This document shows positions 11,129 to 22,378 of a DNA stretch of 64,000 nucleotides, piece after piece. The stretch comes from Isoetes taiwanensis. Its lineage: Eukaryota > Streptophyta > Lycopodiopsida > Isoetales > Isoetaceae. The notes under the pieces were generated by a model. It saw only the letters and a program-made list of their open reading frames with translations. It made no database searches and had not been told where the DNA came from. The stretch is taken from contig JAJEKV010000550.1 of assembly GCA_021234155.1 (NCBI GenBank), positions 62,001 through 126,000 on the forward strand, in the 5' to 3' direction. Within the stretch, counting starts at the first letter, position 1; every line of letters starts with the position of its first letter. Both the position numbers and the translations under genes were made by a program.

Positions 11129-11625
11129 GGTGAATAACGAGGTTTCTTATGTTAAAGTTATGCCAATTCCTATGATGCAAGTTTGGACAACGCTTCCAGA
11201 ATCACGCTAGTTCTACAGTGCAAGTTCGGGCAACGCTTCTACAGTATTTTTGGCATACTAGTTGCGTTTGAAAAATTGTTGCCTAGGTATATAAATTTGT
11301 TGTTATGGGGCAGATGCAAAGGGGGTCTTATTTTACGCACAGTTGGGGCAGACGCAAAGGGGGGTAGGTGAATAGCAAGGTTTCTTATGTTAAAGTTATG
11401 CCAATTCCTATGGTGCAAGTTCGGACAATGCTTCCAGAATTATGCTAGTTCTACAGTGCAAGTTCGGGCAACGCTTCTACAGTGTTTTTGGCAAGCTAGT
11501 TGCTTTTGAAAAATTGTTAATTTTTAATCTTTCTCTTTCTTGGAGTTGATTGCTAGTTGCCTAGATATATAAATTAGTTGTCTGATGGGGCCGGCGCAAA
11601 AGGGGGGCTTATTTTGATGTGCCGC
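11129..11625. repeat. Tandem repeat, two ~238-260 bp units at the duplication breakpoint
   Basis: Unit 1 (11,129-11,366) and unit 2 (11,367 to about 11,625) share ttcttatgttaaagttatgc, two rounds of a gcaagttcgg(a/g)caa.gcttc sub-repeat, a tagttgc..ttgaaaaattgtt motif and a final gcgcaaaggggg-like motif. Unit 2 carries an extra ~35 bp of T-rich sequence. The array starts 14 bp after the right edge of duplicated copy 1 and has no counterpart beside copy 2. Confidence 0.85.
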
Positions 11626-11639
11626 TGGGGTTGGAGTTG

Positions 11640-12229
11640 GGCAATGATTTATCTGAATTTTAAAGTGAACTATGCAAATGAACCATTTATGGTCCATCAA
11701 GAGACAACTCTAGTGTTAAAATTGCAATTGAAATGATCACCATAAACTAGTTCATTTCGGAATCGAAGAATGATAGCAAGAACTGATTCAATTTCCCGCC
11801 ATCTAGGAATCCTGCCATCTGGTAGAATCATCTAGGTCTTCTCGTGCTCAAGAGATCAATCCATGTCATTGATCCCTTCCTCCTTGGAGGAGGATTTATG
11901 GAATAACTACCTCAGAATTTGCTATACCAAATGTGAATGAGGAATAAACACTCACAACACTTTAAGCACATGTCTGAATGGTGCTTTTGGGGTACCGCTA
12001 TCAAATTTACACCCTTATTCCCAAATTGAGTGCCTGCCCAATTTGAGGGCAGTTCTCTTTTTAGGTGGGTGATAATGTAGCTTATAGGGGGGCTTGCCAC
12101 CTATTCCCAATTAGGCGGTCTACATTCTTAGGCTAATCAGAAATACTAGTGTTTCAGGGTCTTGCTGATTTCTAGCAGCCTAGATTCGTTTCTTGGGCCT
12201 GTCTAGTAGTCCATGGATTCTTCTCCATC
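11640..12229. other. No gene seen
   Basis: About 590 bp without a supportable reading frame. It may be the upstream part of the retroelement that follows, but no reverse transcriptase motif is visible. Confidence 0.4.
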
Positions 12230-13012
12230 TCGGCACACTGAAAGGGCGTAGAGCCTATAAGGTGGAGCAAAATTATAGCATCACCATAAAGAAAGCAGGT
12301 TCAGGTTTATATTTCTTCCAGGAAATCTAATCTAAAGATGGGTCTTCTGATCACAAAGCTTTTTCCCGTCATACGCTCTTTCTTGCTAGCAGAAAGATTT
12401 AGGATGCTTTCTTGGAAGAAAGCAGAGTAAGTTCATTGATCATTATTCTATGGATTCGAAACAAGATGACAAATTATTTGAGATTGCCGAGCTAGGGACT
12501 TGATTGTGACTAGGACGAGGCTTCCATATCAAGACCAGATATTATGAACAGGGCTTTGGAGGAGAGCTTTGGGCGGGTCAGTATGTCTAGCTTATTTTGA
12601 ATTGAAATTTCAATGGCACATCCCAACAATGCAAAACATCTCTTTTAATTTCTCATTTGGTATCCAATCGTATAAGCGATTAAAGATTGAAGCACATGTG
12701 CCTTCTACGGCGGTCAAAGGAGACTGCTTTCAGATTACTCTTTTTGTCTTTTTTCTTCATCTCTACTTTTGCAGAAGGTTGTTTTAGAGCATTCAAGATT
12801 TATCTGCAGTTTCTGGAAAATGAGTATTTTGCTCCTGTAGTACTCTGTTGTTAAACGGAAGAAGAGGTTGAGAGAAGACTTATATATACTGTAGCTGCAG
12901 ATATGAATTCAGATCCATATGGGATCATTTGTGCTTAAATTATATCTGATCCATAAGGGATCTTTGTATTGTAATTTTTCCTATCTGATCAATACAAAAA
13001 CTTCTTACTTTC

Positions 13013-13039
<27 letters not shown>
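12230..13039 (+). mobile_element. Non-LTR (LINE-type) retroelement 3' end with poly(A)
   Basis: This 0.8-kb segment aligns, with many differences, to 32,405-33,224. Shared landmarks include cctataaggtggagcaa, gattgccgagctagggactt, ttccatatcaagac, a double 'gatcc.t..gggatc' motif near the end, and the tail tatctgatcaatacaa.aacttcttac.ttc followed by poly(A) at 13,013-13,039. Two unlinked copies ending at the same 3' point in a long A tract is the signature of target-primed retrotransposition. The coding tail is full of stops and I see no reverse transcriptase core, so these are 5'-truncated dead copies. No target-site duplication was identified. A SINE-like origin is possible but the length argues for a LINE tail. 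Confidence 0.6.
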
Positions 13040-13043
<4 letters not shown>

Positions 13044-13159
13044 TTTACATATGAGAAGTATGTGTCGTTAAATGATGCTTTCTGATGCTACTTTGTGCAT
13101 AGTTGTTGAACCTTTACCGAAATTATTGTATGATGGGCAGGGGTCTTCTTTGAGGTTCA

Positions 13160-14022
13160 AGTCAATGCCATTTGAAAGGAATTCCAAATGGCATGGTTAG
13201 TATTGGTTTCCAAGTGATTCTTTTCCCTAAAGTACCTCTTCTATGGCCAACTGCAGATGCAGATGCTCTTGGAGAGGCCAAGAGATCCTTTGCCCTCTGA
13301 AGATAGGAGGATGCCTGCAATGCATGCGTGAATGATACATCAACAACTTCAAAGAGAAGGCATGTGGAAGAAAATACTTGTGCAATGCCTATACTAGACA
13401 ATAATGCTAAAACTTCAGATGGTGACAATAGGGATGTTGTACCAGCAGGAGGCGAGGGAGATGGGACTCCACTGACCAGATATACCCTGATCGACTTAGT
13501 CTATAGAATTTGCCGTTTCTGCAATGCAATTCCTGCAGGTAATCTCTTTCATTGATCCCGAAGATGCCTTATGCAAGCAATACTTGGAAGTTTATAGGCG
13601 TGACAATCATGGAGAGCTTTCTGCTCTATATTGATGTCAACTTGCATTGCATGGGTTGCTTCTATCATTCTAAGCTTGGCATGCTTGTGAGATGGAACAA
13701 TGAATATGTTGTGGTGAATGATGTCAAAGTCACCGAAAGCTTGAGCCAAAGAAGCAGGGAGCTCGACGAACCGTTATCTAGCATTGACAGTCCAGAGGTA
13801 GAAAGCCATCCAAATTATGAGAAGCACAAATATAAAATGCACATCCTTCAGCTTAGAAGGCTACTCAGGGTCCCCAAGATGGGTCGGTTCACAACCAATG
13901 AGGTTATACTAAAGTTACAAAAGACATTGTGTTGTAGATCGAGATGTTGTGGGAAGTTTTCATTAAATGCAATGATCAACAGAGACATTCCTTTGGCAGA
14001 CGCCGCCAAACCTGAAAGATGA
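13160..14022 (+). CDS. Possible exons of an unidentified gene
   Basis: 13,328-13,541 on + reads through GGEGDGTPLTRYTLIDLVYR and ends at a donor-like CAG/GTAATC. A second open stretch, 13,552-14,022, ends with HILQLRRLLRVPKMGR and RDIPLADAAKPER. Both have plausible amino-acid composition and no stops over 70 and 156 codons, but I recognise no domain and cannot show that they splice together. They may equally be relics of another captured gene fragment. Confidence 0.25.
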
Positions 14023-17000
14023 TCAATTTGATGGCACATGTTATTAAATATCCAATTTTGGGATGCATACCAAGAATATTCTGTTTAGAACGTGTCAATT
14101 TTCTAGTGGTTAAAATGAAGCAGGCCCCGTGGTTTTGCAGGTCGAAGGGAGCTTGCCAGAAAAAAATATATACTTTAGATATTAAAACACTTATTCTGAG
14201 ACATGTACATAATAGTTGCACCTATTTTGCGTTTGCTAAGATGCACCGTCAATTTCTACAATGAAGAGGCGTTCATTGTGTTCACAAATACCTAATCCCA
14301 TTTGATGGGAAAACAAAATACTTAAACCAGTATCCAATAGTTTTTAACGACCTGTCCAAAACATTGCTAGCGCTTGTGATCCAGCCACAGGTTACATAAA
14401 GATCGGTAGTCAGGAATCTGTTTATCCATCTCTCCCATAAATATAGAGGCCTGACAAACGATTGACACGAACAGAGTCAGATACGTGACACACAAAAAAC
14501 GTATGGAATAATTTGTTCGAAATGAACAATGACAATAAATACATACTCCAAAATCACCTTACGAAATTCAAGGAATTCTTACAAACTGATGCGTTCTTCC
14601 TTGCTGCTTGCTAGAAACTCCCAAATGCATTGAATAATGATGTTTTCTAAAATCGAGCAGCTGATAGAATCAAGGAGATTCCTGTTCCATTATCTGCTAT
14701 AATCACTAAGACTTCAAAACCTAAAAATGCCACAAACAAATGATTAACCTTGCTACAAAATCCTTTTATGTAAAACTTGACAAAAAAGGCTTGCAAAAGG
14801 GTTTATACCTAGTATATGTTCTGCACAAATATATCTTGCACAATGCCGAAAGTTCCACTTGCTAGAAAAAAAAGAGTAGTTTTGGGTGATGCTAAAGAAA
14901 AACGCAATCAACATCAACAAACAATAGTCTGATCTTAATGCCGCTGCCTCTGGAGGACTCTCCATTCTCTAAAAAGAAAACGGAGAAGAATGTTGAGAGC
15001 AAGAAAACTTGAAACCCTGCTTATCGAAACATGAAACCCTGCTTATCGAGATGCTCGAGCAGAACATCAGTAGACTTATCTGCATTCCCTAGACTTAGTA
15101 TTGCCGTCAATGATTGCATTCCATGTACGCTAATCTCGCTTTAGGGTTTCAATAAAGACATCTTGCCTCTAACAAATTTTCAGAAGAGGCAAATAGACGA
15201 ATATGGAGCCCACTTTGAATTATCAGAAACTGCACATGCCTTGCACGTACAGGTGTAAGTTGATTCAACTCTGGTAGGTAATGTCCTGCACTTCTTCCTC
15301 CACTTTACTAAAGAAAAGGGCCAGACTGCTCAAATTAACTGAAACCTATGCAGATGTTCTCTGAAATTATATATCAGATAATGAAACCTTATTAGCAGCC
15401 TAACAACACAGCGTTTAAAATTCAAAAGAATGCCAAGGAAAATAAGAAGGGAAATTGCAAGGAAGCATGTATGTATTACCTGACCAGACTCTGAAAGATA
15501 GATAGGGTGTTACTTGATTGTGCTCAAGAGATATAGCAAATACAGTGCTTATGTCTGGAAAATCAACTACCATAAGAATGAGAAAGCTTATAAAATACTT
15601 GGTTATGCAGGACATTTTCACTCTCATTGATATCTCCATCATTATTGCCTATGAGCAGAGCTGTGCTGATGCTTAAAAAGGTGAACCATATGCCAGCTTG
15701 ATGCATGTTAAAGAGGGTACAGAATTATATCTATTAGATCCCTAGGTACCAACAAAATCAGTTCAGAAACCATGCAGAAACAATCATGGAACCTGCGTCA
15801 TCCTTCTCATAACACATACACTGATTGATTTCACATTTTGTACTAGAGTCAAAAGTATCTATTCAACTTCTATGATTATGTACCAGTATTTACTGCATGA
15901 GCTAATCTATATAAAGACCAAATGGCTATTGACTTAACAGAATAGTCATAAGACATGTTAGTATAAACTATCAAATTTGTGGATCTCCAAGGCTCCTGCC
16001 TGGAGTCTGAAAGTCCAGCAATCCAAAATAATTTGCAGGGCAACATATACTTAGCTGAAAGATCGCTATATACACAACAGAGCTGCCAGAACGACGCCAT
16101 ACATGGAAAAATGGTCGCGGAGGAAAGAAAAGAGCAGAGGCGGATAACGGGTGCCGTGATACGATTTATTAGACAATAAAGTAATTTCGCATTAATTTGG
16201 CGGATCTAATTTTCCTAATCTTAATCTTGGCGGACCTAATTTGGCGCAACGAAGAGAGAAGAACGGCGGCCCCAACTAGCATGGTCCGAGGTTATGGGGA
16301 AAACTAAATAGATGGTACTTTTGGTTTTGGTTTGTGGCATCTATTTGGTTTTCCCCATGGCCTAGGGCCATCTTAGTATCATCACCAATCACCAGCCTTC
16401 GGATTTACCAGGTCCTTTTCTATTCCTTCTTCTTTCTGCCTTCATATTTTTGCATGCAACTCCATCTCATTTTTCGCTCTTTCAATTTCTATGTAGATTT
16501 CAATCTCTTTGTTATGAGTTCTTATTATCCTAAGAAGATCTTGAAGAATCTTACATCTACTTTTGATGTATGCTCTAACTAGGTTTTAAGCATGTCAATG
16601 ATGAAAATTACATTGTATGTCTTTGTTCCCTTATTATTGTCTCTGTTATTGTGTTAGACTTAAAATAAATGGCTTGTGCTTACCCTCTCTCCTAGTATCT
16701 AGTCCTAGACCTCAGTTTGGAGCATAGCTTGAGCTACTATAGCATAACTAAAGTATCATGGCAAACATGCTCATAAAACATTAGAAACTTAAGGAGTATA
16801 TCTTCAAATGTAGTAAATTTCTTTTAGCATATAGAGATAGAGAGATATGTAATATGTAGCAGGAAATATGTTAATGCTTTTCACTTCCAAAATGTCTTGT
16901 GAAAGAAGAAGAGTTTGAGAAGTTTTAGGTAGACAGTATTGATGTTTATGTTGTATCTCTAGAGTTTGAGGAGTTTTAGATATCATTTTGATCCTAGATA

Positions 17001-17809
17001 TAGATTTTGAAAAGCCTTGGATAGATATCTGGTCTGTATGTTTGGTTACAATCATATTAAACATATATAAACTTGTCTTATTTGTTTGATGACGTTGAGA
17101 AGTTTGTGTCAAGAAGAAGGTGGCCTCCCAATCTTATGGTTGTATTTAACCTCTTCATTGGTTCTCCCATTTGTAAGGCGCTTTCTAAAATAATATCATT
17201 GTACTTAAGTAAGCACTGTGCTTAGCCATGATGTGCTTAGCTATGTCAACGTGATATGGTTTAAATTGAAAGCAGATTGTTAGCCTCGCCTTCATTTTAG
17301 AGGGACTAAGAGAAAGCACATCCTCTTTCAAATTGTTTTTGCACTACGGGTTGTCCTCAAGGCTAAATTGTAGTACTTTTCTTCATATAAATACTTATGA
17401 AAGACCTTATTCAAAAAAAAAAAACAAAGTGCTGGGCACGGAGGTTGCCCTCCATGGCCGGAGGGTGAAGTGGCTTAAATCATAGTTCAAGGTCATGTTT
17501 TGACAATCAATTCAATTGTTACTTCAAGACAATAGAATACTTGATAACATACGAAACAATGTATGAAGAATCCAAATGGAGAAATAAGAAGGGGGGAGGG
17601 GGGAGGTGCAAAAGAACTTAGGAACTGTGAATTGTTTTGCATGTCAATTTTGTTCAGGGTATGAAGGAAGAACTCGATATTTTAGATTGAAGAAGGTTGC
17701 TAAGAACTTAATAGCATGAAATTTATGGAAGTTGCAAGCAAAGTAAAGCTGCTTAGAAATGCGAAGGCATGTCTTTTGTTGCTCAATAGTTATGGGTCGT
17801 GTTCTAAGC
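14023..17809. other. Long stretch with no firm gene
   Basis: Mostly AT-rich with short frames on both strands. The minus strand at 14,965 starts MESPPEAAALRSDYC, which could be a first coding exon, but no continuation was found. 16,800-17,110 contains loosely repeated aga(t/g)ttttgag and gagaagttt words. Near 17,426 the motif caaagtgctgggcacggagg resembles 25,255-25,275, hinting at a shared element end. Confidence 0.35.
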
Positions 17810-18101
17810 CTAGGCCCTGTCGAAGGCAATGATTTGGAGTCTGTGGTTGAGCTCGAACGTGCATTTATCTAGGCTTTTCAGTACGCTTTGGCGCAATGCT
17901 CGAGGATCTGTCTTCATTGTAGTTAATGCCCCTCCTAATGGGTAACTGAGAAATTTGTCAAGCGATGCTCCTACCATTGTGACATGTAGTGTCTTTGATA
18001 CAGTGTCGATGTAGCCGACCATTGTGACATGTAGTGTCTTTGATGCAGTGTCGATGTAGCCGAACATTGTTAACTCTTCTGCCAATTGAGAGTTTGGCAA
18101 T
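17810..18101 (-). CDS. Possible 3' exon of an unknown gene, with in-frame 15-residue duplication
   Basis: On the minus strand a strong acceptor (ttttttgtttcacag) at about 18,102-18,116 is followed by an open frame. It encodes LPNSQLAEELTMFGYIDTAS, KTLHVTMVG twice, then LDKFLSYPLGGALTTMKTDP and a stop near 17,810. The 45-bp direct duplication at 17,973-18,062 keeps the frame. The product is not recognised. Frame-preserving duplication and a good acceptor favour a real exon, but it is short and isolated. Confidence 0.4.
17973..18062. repeat. 45-bp tandem duplication
   Basis: Units 17,973-18,017 and 18,018-18,062 begin accattgtgacatgtagtgtc and differ at one base (gatacag versus gatgcag). The length is a multiple of three and lies inside the minus-strand frame described above. 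Confidence 0.95.
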
Positions 18102-18520
18102 CTGTGAAACAAAAAACATGTCATAGTAGTGCATAGATTTGAGAATGGAACACAAAATGATAAAAGAATAAAAATTTCTTGTATCTACACCTTAAGGTCC
18201 CATATTCTGGACCAAATCCGCTGTCTGGGTTTATTCCTTCCCTACTCCATTATTTTCGAAAAGAATTGAAGAGAAGGGCAGCGCAAATGGATGTGACAAC
18301 CGGTTAGCCGGTTTCAAAGTGGTTTTAACAACAAATGGCCACCGCCGGTTTACACCCGATAGCAAGTTTGGAGCAATCATTGGCATATTCTTGGCATATA
18401 CTGACATATAATTGAAATATGACATAAACCCACATGGACGAGGGCTTGCCCCCCTAGGGGCAACCCAAAAACACATAAAAAAATGGGGCTGAAATTGTAT
18501 ATAATCCCTTCCCGCATGAC

Positions 18521-18609
18521 ACCCTCCTCTCTCATGGGTCATGGCAACATAACCCACTCGGCCTCCCGTCCTCGCGGGTTAGTTGCTATAACCCATTCGA
18601 GAGGAGGGC
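18521..18609. repeat. Imperfect inverted repeat
   Basis: Arm 18,521-18,548 (accctcctctctcatgggtc onward) and arm 18,582-18,609 are reverse complements at about 25 of 28 positions, with a GC-rich loop of 33 bases that contains a further small palindrome. It could form a hairpin in RNA or be a relic of a small foldback element. Confidence 0.7.
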
Positions 18610-20027
18610 TAACCTCCTCTTTGCTAAGTTTGGGCCTTGCATATTATCTTAAAGAGTACCTTCATTGCCACCGTTTTGGCACTTTCTGCATTCTAGATGC
18701 ACGGTTTGCTATTCCTATTATTTTTACTAGACAAAAGATCAGTAAATTTCTCAATGCTCTATCCCTCTAAAATGTATAGGTGGGTTGGAACCTCCCATCC
18801 AATCTCGAAGAGAAACCTGTTAAATTTTTAAATACAGGAAAATTGCCTATAATTTTACTCGCCATTTTCTGCGTTTACCTAAATGCATAACTCATGGAGG
18901 TGCTGGATTTGTTCCAACCGTCCTCTAAGTTTCTAAGTCTCACGCGAGCTTTTTTCTGGAAGGACCAAGGGAATTGGGGCTGGCACGGCCTCCAAGAAAG
19001 ACCCAGGAAATTCAACTTGAATCAAGGTTGAAGCCAAAGCAAGCTGCACCTGGATCATAATGGGTTGAACTGATTCTAGCCTGTCACAAATCTTATCAAT
19101 AAATTCCTTGATTGTCTAGTGTGTAGTATCTTAACCTTGTATCCAACATAATTTCACAAACCCGTAAGCCTCACAGAAAAACTTGTTCAACGAGAATGCT
19201 TAACAAGAGAAATCTCCTAGAAGGGTGTAGTCCTAGTTCTCAAATATCCAACACAAGCAGTTTTAACAGTCATAGAAGAAAGTCACTTAGACGCCAAACG
19301 CTCAAAAGTCTACTTACTGTTCACTAGATAAAAATTACAGATTAATGAATGAACATGCAAGTTTGCTGGTTGATGGTGCTTTTAAACACAAAACTTATTA
19401 GTGAGCATAGACCGTCTCATTTCTTCTCAGTGGCCGGTCAGGAATGCTGCCTGCAAATAGGATGTAAGAGCCCAAAACTCTATTAATCTAATCTATGGAT
19501 GGCCACTGTCCTTTCCTTTGACACAACCACATGTGACTGTTAATAAGGGACTAAAGCAAAATAAGAATGTCATAACTGCAAAATTAGGTTTGCATAATTC
19601 GTCACGAATAGAATTTGCATGCTCCTAGGGCTACCTAAGTAAGGAACATAGATTTTTCCTAGGACCACAGTATGGAACTTTGACAAACAACACATAACAA
19701 CTGTGCTAGCCCATACCTAACCTTTTGGTCAAAAAATGAGGGGAGTTTGAGCCATCAGGTCCTTCTATAGTAACAAAGGAACAGGCTGCAAAATAGCGTG
19801 GAAAACGAAGAACAACACTCCAACAAACATTGGTCAAACTTTTAATGCATGTAACCGGTAGCTTCTCTTTTTCATCGACAAGGAATAGTACCCCTAGCTA
19901 TCCCGAGAGCCATCAAAAATCAAAAAGCATTTGAAAGCTGTGGAAACTTAATCCAAGGCATGATATGGATCTCAGGTTGAACAATACAGATAAGACTGTT
20001 CTCAGCCGTATTTACAACCTGGAAGAT
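18610..20027. other. No gene seen
   Basis: About 1.4 kb of AT-rich sequence without a frame I can support on either strand. Confidence 0.4.
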
Positions 20028-20228
20028 TTAAAAAATTTTGAGTGCATCACTGTCGTGACAATGTTCCTTGGCCATATGAAACATTTTATAGATATATCTG
20101 CCCGTGTAGTTCCAGTTGTAAACCACGCTTAAGCTTTTGCATTGGATTCCTTCAATTGCAAGATTCGTGCAACCCCGTAAATCTAGGTGCTTTAGACGGG
20201 TGCAATTTTCCAGCATAGCCCATAGCAC
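20028..20228 (-). pseudogene. Possible leucine-rich-repeat (F-box/LRR-like) fragment
   Basis: The minus strand encodes MLWAMLENCTRLKHLDLRGC followed by TNLAIEGI. The spacing of Leu, Cys and Asn (LENCTRLKHLDLRGCTNL) matches the cysteine-containing LRR repeat of plant F-box/LRR proteins, which serve as SCF ubiquitin-ligase substrate receptors. Only one full repeat is present, and it ends at a stop after ALKIF. No F-box was found nearby. This could be the last exon of a gene or a fragment; one repeat is weak evidence. Confidence 0.35.
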
Positions 20229-20239
20229 AATTCCAAGGT

Positions 20240-22370
20240 TCTAACCCTGGCATACTTATGCTGTAGAAGTATCTGCATTGATGTTGTGCGTTTTGAAATA
20301 TGACACTTCTGTCAAATCGAATGAACGACTTACAAGACTGCCTTCAGTGCTTTGGAAAATGCATCCAGTGGATAAGAGACTTAAATTTTGGCGCAATATT
20401 AATCAAGCAGCTATCAATAACTTGGCAGAAAAGAAACAAACGAATTTGAATGCAATCTCCTTGCAAGTAAGGGCACATCTTTTGATCAACATAGAAAACA
20501 TTTGGTTGAATACAACAGACTTTTGTACATTCTTATCTAGCAATATATGAGAACAGTATATATAAGTTCTTAACATAGATTTCAAAATATTCTCTCAATT
20601 ATGCATTATGAATCTTATGTGGATTTGACACCATCTTCTCAATTATCTGTAAGACTGATACCTACTTCGTCTGTATTTGGCAAAGTTGACGTGAACCTCC
20701 ATGCCTCCATTTCAGGATACTGGAACCATTCAGAGATCAAGCATACATTAAGCTTCTATATCCTTATCAAAGCTTCAAAACCAACTTAGGGTTTGGCTTA
20801 ATACGAAGATTGGGTGCCTTTGGAGGGCTTTAAATAAATATATCTAACAAGAAGATATATAATATGTTTTCAGACTAGCAACAAAAAGACAAACCAGGCT
20901 GCTGAAGTTAACAAAGTTGCTGTGCCCCTGCTTTGTGAATTCATGACCTATGAAACGATCCTTTTTCAAATAATGCTCAGTGAAGTCGACAGCGCAGCCC
21001 CTTGTCACCATAAAAGCGCAAGGTATTTGGATCAATTCAGAAGACTCAGAAGAGCTCACAGAAGAGCGCCCAATGCAGCTCTTCGGGACAGCGCCCAAGG
21101 TATTTAGATCAATTCGTATCAGCAGACCTAAATGTCTATCTGGAACTCCATGATAGAGATCATAATTACATTCCCCTCTATATAATGGCACATATGGAAC
21201 AAAAACGTAAACACATATGAAACACCAATAAGTTGAGTCTTATCATATTTACTTACAGAAAAAGATGAAAGAAGGCATAATCATACTTATACTCTGCATA
21301 AGCCCTACCTCTCGGCAACATACTCCACGGGTTTGTCGCTCATAAACTGGCATACGAAAGCCCAGCCAGCTTGCCTCGGCGGCTTCTGTCCACAATCAGC
21401 TTTACCATTTTATCAATCCAAGTAGTCTGTTGGAGGGATAACCACTCCAAAGAAAAACTTACATCACCACAGAAACATACAGACACTTCGCATGTTTTTT
21501 ATCTCTGCATCATGAGGAAAAGTACTTCTAGACAATGGGAGTAGTATTATTTCCTCAATCCAATGGTATATGGCATATTTTGCAAATACCATCGCAACCT
21601 AGCAATGTAGCATACCTACCTCTATGAATTACGCCCTATCTTAACATCTGTGACCAAATCTTACCAGACAATAGGAAATGTTTGTTCAAGTTATTGAGGA
21701 AATGAATGTTCAAACCAGAAGACCAATCATTCAGAAGAGCTAGCAGTCATCTCATTTCGCCAACCTAAGGTAGTGGTAGTACCTATTAGCAAGCTGAAGA
21801 AACGTTTGCATGATTTTTTGAGACAGATGCATTTTCATCTTCCAAACGTTTGCATCATAACATCCTTTATCCTCCTTAGTGAATCATGTAGAGTTCTTTT
21901 TGAGTAACTTTCTAATCTCCTTCAATTTTCTTTCTATGGATCTGGTCAATGAATGCTGCTTAAAGCCATATCTTGCCTATTGAAGGTATGATCTGGAAAA
22001 ATTTGAGCAGTTAGCATATAAAAACTGCCTAGAAAGACTTCAATAGTATCAATGAAATGCCATTTCCATGGAATTGTTCTCGGCATATCATTTCAAAGAT
22101 ATTATACCCAGTGGCCATTCTATTTGAATGCATCCCAGTCTAATCAGAGCTTTGTTACAGCATGCACATGTATTTATCGACCGCTGTGGGCCACAATTAG
22201 ACAGAGGCATCATGCCCTAAAGGAAAGTTGTGACTACGAATAGCAGCGCTCATGGAATGGTATGTCATGGGTTTTTCCAATAGCAAAATAACAATTCCAC
22301 CTGAAGCTTGGGCATTCCTGTTCTGGATTAAAACAAGTCATATCATATAGGGATTTTTGATGAAGAGATG
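20240..22370. other. No firm gene; small direct repeats
   Basis: Short frames only. aaggtatttggatcaattc (about 21,020) recurs as aaggtatttagatcaattc (about 21,097). Between them lies a gaagagct/agctcttc inverted pair. This stretch lies downstream of the PPR gene and may hold its 3' untranslated region. Confidence 0.4.
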
Positions 22371-22378
22371 GCATAGTC

